Below are positions 1 through 6,808 of a DNA stretch of 9,973 nucleotides, one piece after another (within the stretch, counting starts at the first letter, position 1; each line of letters begins with the position of its first letter). This DNA comes from CAKTOF01 sp964544345 (GTDB taxonomy: Bacteria; Bacillota; Clostridia; Oscillospirales; Oscillospiraceae), in the NCBI GenBank assembly GCA_964544345.1, contig CAZJBT010000085.1, positions 1 through 9,973 on the forward strand. Reading direction: 5' to 3'. The position numbers and the translations under genes were made by a program. The notes beneath the pieces were generated by a model that searched no databases, had not been told where the DNA came from, and saw nothing but the letters and a program-made list of their open reading frames with translations.

Positions 1-840
1 CGGCAAGCGAATCGCTGCGCGTTACCGTACTCTCCCGGCCGTCATAGAAGCTGCTGACGCGCTCGCCGTTCAGTCCGAGATCCTCAAGCAGCAGATACGG
101 CTCGTCCGCCTCCTGCGGCAGCGCGTACTCCGCCCGGCCGAGCCGTTGTGCAAGCAAAAGCGCCAGAAATACCACGCAGGCCAGCAAAAGCCCGTCGCCC
201 ACTGCACGCAGCACTTTCTGTGCCGCGCCATGTGCATGGCTGAGCGGCTGACCGTGTTTGAGCCGGCGGTACAAGCGCATCGTACTGAACGCTCCCACCA
301 GCCCGACATAGAGACCGTACAGCATCAGCGCATCGTAAAACAAGAACAGTGCCGTCCTCTCGACCCATGCGAGCTGAGCACCGCTGAGCGTACCGCGCAG
401 CACGCTGTCCAGCCCGCCGGAGAGCACCGCAGCCATCAGCAGTTGAATCGCGAGCACGAGCACGACCGGCAGCCAGAAGAAGCAGTTCTGCCGGCGCAGC
501 GCCCTGAGCGTCGCCGCCTGCTGGCGCGGGTCGGAGTAGAATTCCGGCGCATCGCTGCCCTCCGGCGCGCAGAACACATAGACCAGGCCACGCTTCGTCA
601 CATACGACCAGCCGCATTCTTCATACAGCGCGAGCTGCTCATCGGGCAGCTCGGCATCATCGAGCCAGCCCGGCGAGGCAAACTCGATGCGGTAGCGCAG
701 CGCGGCCGGTTCCGCGCGCTCGAAGCGGCTGAATTCCGCACCGCGCTTTTTCAGCCGCCAGAGCCCTTTGCCGCCATTGCGCCGTAGAGCGCCTCGTTCT
801 CACCGATGGCATAGTAATGCCGCACATACTTTCTGTTCAT
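1..840 (-). CDS. DUF2812 membrane protein, partial at window edge, frameshifted
   Basis: This is a three-helix membrane protein of the DUF2812 family, which is often encoded directly behind a PadR repressor; its biochemical role is unknown. The ATG at 840 lies in an ATGA overlap with the padR stop, so it should be translationally coupled. As written, the first frame gives MNRKYVRHYYAIGENEALYG-AMAAKG and then meets TGA at 753-751. The neighbouring frame continues without a stop from about 760 to the window edge. Restoring one lost base at about 760-764 gives AAKGLWRLKKRGAEF, the usual N-terminal soluble region of the family. In the corrected 280 visible residues, residues 1-115 are soluble and end in an FYSDPRQQ segment. 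Hydrophobic helices lie at about 119-142, 163-186 and 211-233, followed by a polar C-terminal part cut off by the window. The frameshift is read directly; whether it is a real mutation or a sequence error is not decidable here. Confidence 0.8.
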
Positions 841-1145
841 GGCTCCTCCTCCAGCATAGCCCCGTCATGCACGAGCAGCTTGAGCCGCTCGTATTCCTGC
901 CGCAGCGCCGCCCGCCCCGCGTCAGTGATGGCATAGTTCTTTCGGCGATCCTCCTGCGAGGTCAGGACGATCAGCCCCTCCTTTTTCATCCGGGTCAGGA
1001 CGCCGTAGAGCGTCCCCGGCCCCATCTCCAGCCTTCCGCCTGACAGCTCCCGGATACGCTGCATCATCCCATAGCCGTAGCCCGGACGGAGCAGGCTCAG
1101 CAGGATATAGTACATGGCCTCGGTCATCGGCTGTGTCTCTGCCAT
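837..1145 (-). CDS. PadR-family transcriptional repressor
   Basis: This is a 102-residue PadR winged-helix regulator of the short kind (DNA-binding domain plus a brief C-terminal helix). The family core is plain: an ILLSLLRPGYGYGMMQRI helix, then the SGGRLEMGPGTLYGVLTRM recognition helix, then KKEGLI and a wing containing RRKNYAITDAGR. Such proteins usually bind as dimers to inverted repeats in their own promoter and release on ligand binding. No ligand can be inferred. The start at 1145 is supported by AAAGGCGG nine bases upstream; an internal ATG six codons later lacks such a site. The stop overlaps the start of the DUF2812 membrane protein, so the two form one operon, a common pairing in Clostridia in which the regulator probably controls the membrane protein. 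A promoter and a large dyad lie directly upstream. Confidence 0.93.
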   Translation of the reverse strand: MAETQPMTEAMYYILLSLLRPGYGYGMMQRIRELSGGRLEMGPGTLYGVLTRMKKEGLIVLTSQEDRRKNYAITDAGRAALRQEYERLKLLVHDGAMLEEEP

Positions 1146-1165
1146 TTCTTTGTCCCGCCTTTCCG

Positions 1166-1203
1166 ACTATTATGCGCCTCGATATATCGCGTGACATAAT
1201 AGT
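1166..1203. promoter_or_regulatory. Two-tier 38-bp dyad, probable PadR operator
   Basis: Two palindromes share one exact centre at 1184.5. The outer arms ACTATTATG (1166-1174) and CATAATAGT (1195-1203) are perfect 9-bp inverted repeats, and CGATATATCG (1180-1189) is a perfect 10-bp palindrome between them. The two intervening 5-bp spacers are not complementary. The element covers the -10 box and the expected transcription start of padR, so it is best read as the operator for autorepression. It has no following T-run and is not a terminator. Confidence 0.7.
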
Positions 1204-1227
1204 ATCATAAATCGAATCTTATGACAA
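1199..1227 (-). promoter_or_regulatory. Sigma-70 promoter of the padR-DUF2812 operon
   Basis: On the minus strand, -35 TTGTCA (1227-1222), a 17-bp spacer and -10 TACTAT (1204-1199) face padR. Transcription would begin near 1192, leaving an untranslated leader of about 47 bases. The -10 box lies inside the outer arm of the dyad at 1166-1203, which fits repression by occlusion. Assigned from consensus match only. Confidence 0.7.
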
Positions 1228-1282
1228 GTCCTTTTTCGTGATCGAAACGAACAGGCTGGGCGCCTCTCTGCCTTCCTGCCGC

Positions 1283-1311
1283 TTGACGGCGGCGGGTTCT
1301 CAGCATTCAAT
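1283..1311 (+). promoter_or_regulatory. Promoter of the amidase gene
   Basis: -35 TTGACG (1283-1288), a 17-bp spacer and -10 TTCAAT (1306-1311) precede the amidase start by about 30 bp. The -35 matches consensus at five of six bases and the -10 at four of six. It lies about 80 bp from the padR operator, so shared control is possible but not indicated. Confidence 0.5.
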
Positions 1312-1340
1312 AGACGCATCTTCCGAAGGAGGTGCGCCAA

Positions 1341-2173
1341 ATGAAGCTCGGTCTGATCCAAATGAGCGTGACCGCCAATCAGACGCGCTGCGTGGAGACA
1401 GCGCGGGCGCGCATTGCTTCGCTCGCCGCGCGCGGAGCGGAGCTTGTCGTGCTGCCAGAGATGTTCTGCTGCCCCTACGACACAGCTCAGTCCCATCGCC
1501 ATGCCGAACCGCACGGCGGGCCGGTGCAGCTGGCCATGGCGCGTGCTGCGCTCGAAAGCGGCGTCTTTCTGGTCGCCGGTTCCCTGCCGGAACGGAGTGG
1601 GAGTCGCGTCTACAACACCTCGTTCGTCTACGCGCCGGACGGATGCGAGCTGGCTCGCCACCGCAAGGTGCATCTGTTCGACGTGGACATCGCGGGCGGG
1701 CAAACCTTCAAGGAATCCGACTCGCTCAGCCCGGGCGGCGATGTGACCGTGTTCGACACGCCGTGGGGTCGCGTGGGGCTGTGCATCTGCTTTGATATCC
1801 GCTTTGCAGAGCAGTTCCGCGCGATGGCGCGGCTAGGCGCGCGGCTCGTCATCGTGCCCGCGGCGTTCAACCTTACGACCGGCCCGGCGCATTGGGCGCT
1901 GCACTTCCGCGCCCGTGCGGTCGACAATCAGCTTTTCACCGCCGGCTGCGCTCCAGCGCGCGACGAGACGGCGGGCTACGTCTCCTACGGTCACTCCATC
2001 GTTTGCGACCCGTGGGGCGAGATCCTCGCCGAGGCGGACGAGTGCGACTGCGATTTGCTCGTCGAGCNNNNNNNNNNGAGCTTGACCTCGCCCGAGCCGA
2101 CGCCGTCCGGGCGCAGCTCCCCATCCTCTCCACCCTGCGCGGCGACGTCTATCCGCTTCCGCCCGCAAAGTAA
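1341..2173 (+). CDS. Nitrilase-superfamily amidase, omega-amidase-like
   Basis: This is a cytosolic carbon-nitrogen hydrolase that cleaves an amide to acid and ammonia. The Glu-Lys-Cys catalytic set is intact: E40 in LPEMF, K109 in HRKVHLFD and C150 in LCICFDIRF. The AGGQTFKESDSLSPG stretch resembles Nit2-type omega-amidases, which act on 2-oxoglutaramate or 2-oxosuccinamate, so that is the favoured substrate class; other small amides remain possible. The ATG at 1341 follows AAGGAGG (1326-1332) with eight bases between and is preferred over the GTG at 1332, which lies within that site. A run of 10 N (2068-2077) interrupts codons near the end and shifts the apparent frame. The left flank ends in GAGC and the right flank begins with GAGC. 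Merging them restores the frame as DLLVELDLAR and gives a normal 272-residue enzyme ending at TAA 2171-2173. The gene stands alone between its promoter and a terminator. Confidence 0.9.
2068..2077. other. Scaffold gap of 10 N inside the amidase gene
   Basis: Ten undetermined bases join two contigs. The four bases before the gap (2064-2067) and the four after it (2078-2081) are both GAGC. Collapsing that overlap restores an uninterrupted amidase frame, so the true gap length is probably minus four rather than plus ten. Confidence 0.85.
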
Positions 2174-2175
2174 AA

Positions 2176-2211
2176 AGCCCTGGCAGTCCAAACCGGACTG
2201 CCAGGACTTTT
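2176..2211. terminator. Bidirectional intrinsic terminator
   Basis: CCTGGCAGTCC (2179-2189) and GGACTGCCAGG (2195-2205) form a perfect 11-bp stem around a 5-base AAACC loop. After one mismatch the stem extends with AAAAG/CTTTT. On the plus strand it is followed by a T-rich run and begins 5 bp after the amidase stop. On the minus strand it is followed by CTTTTTAC and lies directly after the small membrane protein that ends the convergent operon. It should end both transcripts. Confidence 0.92.
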
Positions 2212-2212
2212 C

Positions 2213-2437
2213 TTATTGTTCCTTTCGATGTGCCTCGACCAGACACAGGACAACTCCCCCAAACAGCAGCACAACAGAAACCACGAACGGAAGCAGCAAG
2301 CCGTTACCGCGCAGGTTGCCATACAGTCCGTCGTAACCGTTGTAGATCACTGGATGCTCTGTTGCCGTTACCAGAAGAACCAAAGAGTAAATCGTGCTGA
2401 TCAGGGTCAGAAACATGCCGAACAGCATCTTTTTCAT
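2213..2437 (-). CDS. Small two-helix membrane protein, end of ABC operon
   Basis: This is a 74-residue hydrophobic protein of no family I recognise. Residues about 4-26 form a first helix, a polar loop with HPVIYNGYDGLYGNLRGNG follows, residues about 46-67 form a second helix, and the tail EAHRKEQ is charged. The start at 2437 is backed by AAGGAGGGG about nine bases upstream. It begins 22 bp after the permease stop and is the last gene before the terminator, so it is very probably co-transcribed with the ABC genes. It may be an accessory subunit or a regulator of the permease; this rests on position alone. The good ribosome site, its length and the absence of an overlapping better gene argue that it is real. 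Confidence 0.75.
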   Translation of the reverse strand: MKKMLFGMFLTLISTIYSLVLLVTATEHPVIYNGYDGLYGNLRGNGLLLPFVVSVVLLFGGVVLCLVEAHRKEQ

Positions 2438-2459
2438 CGGGAAACACCCCTCCTTTTTG

Positions 2460-3815
2460 TCACTCCGACGAACGGATCGCTTCGAGCGCCGAAATCTTCA
2501 CCGCCTTGTTGGCCGGGTAGAAGCCTGAGGCCAGGCCGATAAAAACCGAAAACACGACAGAAAACAAAAGCAGCCACGCAGGGATCACCGAGGTGCGCGT
2601 GATCATCTCGCCGCCTGTGATGCACAGCAGGATGTTCTCCATCGTCGGCGGGCCGCCAAGCGAGACCAGGTTGAGTACGATCATCGCGGCAAAACTGATG
2701 ACAATGCCGATCAAGCCGCCGATCAAGCCGATCGCGCCAGCCTCCGCCAAAAACAGGATGCGGATATCGCGCAGATAGCAGCCCAGCGCCTTCATAATGC
2801 CGATCTCACGCGTACGCTCAGAGATCGACATGATCATGGTGTTGGCGATGCCGATGGCCGCGACGAACAGCGAGATAGCGCCGAGACCGCCGAGCAGCAG
2901 CATTTTCTGGCGTGCCTCCTCCTGCAGCGGTTCGCGGATGGACTCCATCGACCAGGTGTCAAAGCCGTAGGTGTCCAGCTCCTTCTGCACATCGGCCACA
3001 TGGTCGATGTCCACCGCCTTGACAATGGCGTTGTTATAGGTGATATCCTTCTTGACGCCCTCCTGCACCATGGCTCGTTCGATGATGGACTTGAGTGCGC
3101 TCAAGTCCATCACAATGCCCTCCGACGTCTCATAACCGCGGTTCCAGTCCTCTTTCAGTACGCCGACCGGCGTGACGTCGACCGTAAAGGTCGCACCAGT
3201 GCTCAGGCTGATCTCCAGTGTGATCTTGGTCGAGGTCGGATCGAAGTAGGCGTCGGGAACATTGACGAGGTTGCCCTCCTCATCCCAACCGCCCTCATAT
3301 CGGTCAACATAATTCATGCCATCCGGCCGCATCGTATCGTAGAAGTTATAGGCAAAATACTGGCCGACCAAGACCTCGTCAGCAGCCTCCGGCAGCCTGC
3401 CGGAGATCAGCTCATATCCCAGCTTCTCCGCGGAATCCATGTCCACGCCCATGATCGTGCTCCAATAGGTCATATAGCGCCGGTTGACGCCCGCAAAAAG
3501 CTGCGCAGGATAATAGTAGTCTATATCGAGCTTCGGTGTCGCCGCCTCCACACCCTCGATCTGGCGGAACGCGTTCATTGTCTCGTCGTCGAGCTTGTTG
3601 TCGCTGGAGCTGCTGTAATTATAGATCTCGATGACCGTCAAGTCGCCCATCTGCGACAGCATTTTCTCCTGCGCTTCCTGCGTGCCAAGGCCGAGCGACA
3701 CCATCACCACAATGGCGCAGCAGCCGATCAGCACGCCCAGCACGGTCAGGAAGGTACGCGATTTGCGCCGCTTGAGATTCTGGAGACACATATGCAGAAT
3801 ATCGCGATTCCGCAT
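2460..3815 (-). CDS. MacB/FtsX-type ABC transporter permease
   Basis: This is a 451-residue permease with the MacB topology. One N-terminal helix (about 21-43, TFLTVLGVLIGCCAIVVMV) is followed by a large extracellular domain (about 44-303) and three C-terminal helices (about 306-329, 352-382 and 411-434). The FtsX-family signature ISERTREIGIMKALG (331-345) lies just after helix 2, and the C-terminal GFYPANKAVKISALEAIRS (431-449) is also typical. MacB-type systems do not move solutes through a classical channel; they couple ATP hydrolysis to movement of the outer domain to expel or release peptides, toxins or envelope substrates. The start at 3815 has GGAGGAAAGGAGG upstream, buried in the end of the preceding gene, with only 3 bp between that stop and this ATG. 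Its ATPase partner is encoded two genes upstream. The substrate is unknown. Confidence 0.93.
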   Translation of the reverse strand: MRNRDILHMCLQNLKRRKSRTFLTVLGVLIGCCAIVVMVSLGLGTQEAQEKMLSQMGDLTVIEIYNYSSSSDNKLDDETMNAFRQIEGVEAATPKLDIDYYYPAQLFAGVNRRYMTYWSTIMGVDMDSAEKLGYELISGRLPEAADEVLVGQYFAYNFYDTMRPDGMNYVDRYEGGWDEEGNLVNVPDAYFDPTSTKITLEISLSTGATFTVDVTPVGVLKEDWNRGYETSEGIVMDLSALKSIIERAMVQEGVKKDITYNNAIVKAVDIDHVADVQKELDTYGFDTWSMESIREPLQEEARQKMLLLGGLGAISLFVAAIGIANTMIMSISERTREIGIMKALGCYLRDIRILFLAEAGAIGLIGGLIGIVISFAAMIVLNLVSLGGPPTMENILLCITGGEMITRTSVIPAWLLLFSVVFSVFIGLASGFYPANKAVKISALEAIRSSE

Positions 3816-3818
3816 CGG

Positions 3819-6011
3819 TTACGCCTCCTTTCCTCCCACGCCGGCCGGCGTCTGCTCCTGCGGCGGGTCGGGCAGCTCATCATCCCAACTGCTCCACTCA
3901 TTTTCCGCGCGGCGCGCCGCCGCTTTTTTCTTTTTATGGCGGACAACGATGACCAGGATCAGCACCAGCAGCACGCCGCCGGCCGCCACTGCGATCCAGA
4001 CCCAGGAGATACCGGAATCCTCCTCCTGCATCATCGGATCCTCCTCCGGGATGTACGGCTCGTCCCATCCCCAGTTCATCTCCATAACAGGCAGCGTCAT
4101 CGGGAACTCGCGTGTGACCGTCTGCGCATTGGCGTCCTCATACGTAATGGTGATCATCAGCTCCGTATCGCCCGCCGTCCACGGCGTGACGACAAAGCTG
4201 ATGTTGCCGCTCTGACCGGAGGCAAAGTTACCGAGATACTGTGTCGGCTGCAAGGCGTCCACGTCGCCGGAAATGCTCGCCTCGACATTGGAGATATCGC
4301 CCTTGCCCTTGTTGACATAACTCATTGTGATCGTCGTTTCCATGCCCGCATAAGCCATATCGAAAAGCGACGGATCATCGATCTGGAGCCGGTCGGGCTG
4401 ATAGACGGGAACCGACAGTTTGATGTCTGCCGAGGACGATGCACGCTGCTTATCATCCACATATTCATAGCGGAACGAGACGTTCACCGTCTGCGCACCG
4501 GTCTTGGCTGCGGCCAGGGTCTGCATCGGCACCTCTTGCGTCAGGCTACCGCCGGCGGCAAGGCTGTCATAATAGAAGGTGTTGGTCGAACCGTTCATCG
4601 TGAAGCACTCGCCGCCATCCACAAGGACGACGATGTTTTCCACGGCGAGCCGGCCCGTGTTGGTAAACGTAAAGCTCAGGTTGAACGGCTCGCCCGCCGC
4701 GACGGAGTCGCCGCCGAAGCCGAAGTCGCTGATGATGATATTCGGCACAGGGCTGGCCGTCTGCGGATCCTGGGTCTCCTGCTGTGTCACGTTCGCGGCA
4801 ATATTGACGCGCTCGGACGTGGACGACTGCACTAGGCCGCTGCCGTTATCATAGCTGAAGCGCAGGTCGGCGATGACCGATTGTGTCGTTGACATGATCT
4901 CAGAAGCCGCTTTGATGGTCAGCGTAATGCTTTGGCTCGCGCCCGCCGGGATATCCTCGAGCACAAAGGTCGAAGTATCGTTTTGCAGCACGAGCGCCTC
5001 AGAGGTCGAGACGGTCGCCACCGGGCTGACGAGCGCGGTCGTACCCGCGTTCTGGAAGGTCAGCGTGAGATCAAACGTCTGATTGGCCGAAATGGGGTTG
5101 AGCGCGCTGCGCGTGATGATGACGGGCGGCTCCGGCACGGTGATGGACGAGCCGGTTGTCGGCGTCGCCGGGATCGTGACCTGCTCGGATGCACTTGCCT
5201 GCACGGTGGAAATATTGTTGTAGTAATTGTAGGTCAGCTCCACGCCAAGGTTTTGCAGGCTGGAGGAAATGGAGGTAAGCGCCTGCACCTCCACTGTGGT
5301 CGTGACGGTCTTTTTCGCCGCGATATCCTCGAGGACAAACGTCGAGCTGCCGCCGGTCAGCATCAGCGAATCGGACGGAGAATATTTGATGATCGGGGAA
5401 CGCAGCGCCACATTGCTCAGGTTCTGGATCTGGATGGTGACCTCCATCTTCTGCCCCGCCTTGATCGGCTCCGTGATCTCGCCGCGGCTGATGATGATCA
5501 TCGGCGTGGGAATCGTGTCGGGCGTGCCGATGTCGATGTCCGACTGAGCTGGCTCCTCATACTCGACCGCCTGCGAGATCGTCTGGTCGATCGTGGTATA
5601 CGCGCCCGCATAGCCAATCATCAGGCGAAGGCTCTTGCCGGTGCCGGAATAAGTGACGTCCTTGACCGTCAGCGTATAGGTCAGCGGCACACCATCGCAT
5701 CCGCCATCAACCTCAGACGGCGTGACCGCGCTGGCATTGGAAAAGCTGTCGACCAGCTTTGTCGCATCAATATCGTCCGCTGTAAGGGTTTTACTTTCAT
5801 TTGTCACGCCGGTGTCCTTAATATGTAAAATCAAGTTGACCTTGTTGCCCTTCTGGATGCTGCTGAGCGTATTGCCCGCTGTGCTTTGGATCTCATACGA
5901 AGTCACAGTCGGGGCGATCGCCGCCGCAGCGGACACGCCGATCGGCAGAACCGAGACCAACGCCGCCAGCATCAGCAGCACAGCGGTCGCCCGCGCAAAT
6001 CCTTGTTTCAT
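3819..6011 (-). CDS. Secreted, membrane-anchored Ig-like repeat protein of the ABC operon
   Basis: This is a 730-residue cell-surface protein. A signal peptide (about 1-30, hydrophobic ATAVLLMLAALVSVLPIGVSA) leads to five beta-rich domains at about 34-153, 168-281, 294-404, 421-535 and 541-640. An acidic linker (EEDPMMQEEDSG) follows, then a membrane helix (about 668-691) and a cytosolic KKKK-rich tail. Domains 2-4 share a common strand pattern, clearest as STFVLEDI at about 223-230 and 347-354 and the divergent NTFYYDSL at 477-484. This suggests duplicated CARDB/COG1361-like Ig folds. The start at 6011 follows AAGGAG and lies one base after the ATPase stop; an upstream extension to 6086 is rejected because it would bury the signal peptide and overlap the ATPase. 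Its place between ATPase and permease suggests an extracellular partner of the permease, analogous in position but not in fold to MacA. That role is inference. Confidence 0.88.
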   Translation of the reverse strand: MKQGFARATAVLLMLAALVSVLPIGVSAAAAIAPTVTSYEIQSTAGNTLSSIQKGNKVNLILHIKDTGVTNESKTLTADDIDATKLVDSFSNASAVTPSEVDGGCDGVPLTYTLTVKDVTYSGTGKSLRLMIGYAGAYTTIDQTISQAVEYEEPAQSDIDIGTPDTIPTPMIIISRGEITEPIKAGQKMEVTIQIQNLSNVALRSPIIKYSPSDSLMLTGGSSTFVLEDIAAKKTVTTTVEVQALTSISSSLQNLGVELTYNYYNNISTVQASASEQVTIPATPTTGSSITVPEPPVIITRSALNPISANQTFDLTLTFQNAGTTALVSPVATVSTSEALVLQNDTSTFVLEDIPAGASQSITLTIKAASEIMSTTQSVIADLRFSYDNGSGLVQSSTSERVNIAANVTQQETQDPQTASPVPNIIISDFGFGGDSVAAGEPFNLSFTFTNTGRLAVENIVVLVDGGECFTMNGSTNTFYYDSLAAGGSLTQEVPMQTLAAAKTGAQTVNVSFRYEYVDDKQRASSSADIKLSVPVYQPDRLQIDDPSLFDMAYAGMETTITMSYVNKGKGDISNVEASISGDVDALQPTQYLGNFASGQSGNISFVVTPWTAGDTELMITITYEDANAQTVTREFPMTLPVMEMNWGWDEPYIPEEDPMMQEEDSGISWVWIAVAAGGVLLVLILVIVVRHKKKKAAARRAENEWSSWDDELPDPPQEQTPAGVGGKEA

Positions 6012-6012
6012 C

Positions 6013-6735
6013 TCACGCACTCTCCTTCGTTTTTCTTTCATCACTGATGATCTCGCCGTCGCGCAGCGTGACGATCCGGTCGGCATAGGCAGCCATTTCC
6101 GGGTCGTGCGACACCAGAATGATCGTCTGGTGATAGGTTCGGGCGAACCGGCAGATCATCTCCATCACCTCTACCGTGGTACGCGAGTCGAGGTTTCCCG
6201 TTGGCTCGTCTGCAAACACAACGTCGGGCCGCGTGATAAACGCGCGCGCGATACCGACACGCTGCTGCTGGCCGCCGGACATCTGATTGGGGAAATGGTC
6301 GAGCCGGTTCGGCAGACCCACGCGGGCGAGCATTGCCCGGGCGGCCTTCTCGCGCTCGGCCTTCGGCACGCCGCGGAACATCAGCGGCATCGCCACGTTC
6401 TCTGTCGCCGTCATGTTCTGCATCAGATTGTACGACTGGAACACGAAGCCCACATGCCGCTGCCGGAACGAGGCCAATTCGTTCTCGCTCAGCCGTGAAA
6501 CCGGCACACCGCCGATCCGCACTTCGCCGCGCGTCGGCTTTTCCATGCCGGCGAGCTGATTGAGCAGCGTGCTCTTACCGGAACCGGACTGACCGAAAAT
6601 ACAACAGATCTCGCCGCGCATGACCGTCAGGTTGATGCGCTTGAGCGCCACAACGACCTCGTCGCCCATCGGATATTCCTTGCGGACGTTTCTGACCTCA
6701 ATCAGCGGGCGATCCTGCAGACTGACTTCCGCCAT
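6013..6735 (-). CDS. ABC transporter ATP-binding protein, MacB/LolD class
   Basis: This is a 240-residue cytosolic ATPase that powers the MacB-type permease. All nucleotide-binding motifs are present: Walker A GQSGSGKST (48-56), Q-loop Q100 in FVFQSYNL, signature MSGGQQQR (152-159), Walker B VVFADEP with catalytic E177, D-loop NLDS (181-184) and H-loop H210 in LVSHD. The pattern FVFQSYNLMQNMTATENV is characteristic of the LolD/MacB subfamily. The signature begins with M where L is usual, a mild change. The ATG at 6735 is preferred because AAAGGAG lies about nine bases upstream; the alternative TTG at 6771 adds a polar segment that includes that ribosome site. One base separates its stop from the Ig-repeat gene. 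Confidence 0.95.
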   Translation of the reverse strand: MAEVSLQDRPLIEVRNVRKEYPMGDEVVVALKRINLTVMRGEICCIFGQSGSGKSTLLNQLAGMEKPTRGEVRIGGVPVSRLSENELASFRQRHVGFVFQSYNLMQNMTATENVAMPLMFRGVPKAEREKAARAMLARVGLPNRLDHFPNQMSGGQQQRVGIARAFITRPDVVFADEPTGNLDSRTTVEVMEMICRFARTYHQTIILVSHDPEMAAYADRIVTLRDGEIISDERKTKESA

Positions 6736-6769
6736 CGTCTTCCGCTCCTTTCCTTGCTTTTCAAGTCTC

Positions 6770-6798
6770 AATATAACAGATCATTCTTTATTCGTCCA
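6770..6798 (-). promoter_or_regulatory. Internal promoter in front of the ABC genes
   Basis: In the 73-bp space between kinase and ATPase, minus-strand TGGACG (6798-6793), a 17-bp spacer and TATATT (6775-6770) form a plausible sigma-70 promoter. Transcription would start near 6763 with a leader of about 28 bases containing the ATPase ribosome site. The -10 matches consensus at five of six bases and the -35 at four. It would allow ABC expression apart from the sensor pair and is a natural place for the response regulator to act. Confidence 0.5.
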
Positions 6799-6808
6799 GA
6801 ACGTCACC

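Noticed and set aside
146..787. Plus-strand frame of 213 codons opposite the DUF2812 gene
   Set aside because: The minus-strand frame encodes recognisable DUF2812 features with membrane helices; this one is low-complexity Arg/Glu/His-rich.
1332..1340. GTG start at 1332 for the amidase
   Set aside because: It overlaps the AAGGAGG ribosome site; ATG 1341 has ideal spacing and the family N-terminus MKLGLIQM.
2178..2336. Continuation of the amidase frame past 2173 to 2336
   Set aside because: It is a product of the wrongly sized N gap; the other frame gives the conserved C-terminus and stops at 2171-2173 just before the terminator.
3000..4835. A 611-codon open frame on the plus strand opposite the permease and Ig-repeat genes
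   Set aside because: It is antisense to two genes with clear motifs, is rich in Arg/His/Asp as expected for the reverse of GC-rich codons, and shows no family motif or credible ribosome site.
6012..6086. Extension of the Ig-repeat protein to an upstream start at 6086
   Set aside because: It would place 25 polar residues before the signal peptide and overlap the ATPase end; ATG 6011 has its own AAGGAG site.
4932..6498. Long plus-strand frames opposite the Ig-repeat and ATPase genes
   Set aside because: Same antisense composition effect; the minus strand carries intact ABC motifs and a signal peptide.
6736..6771. TTG start at 6771 for the ATPase
   Set aside because: It would translate through the AAAGGAG ribosome site that correctly serves ATG 6735 and adds a non-conserved basic segment.
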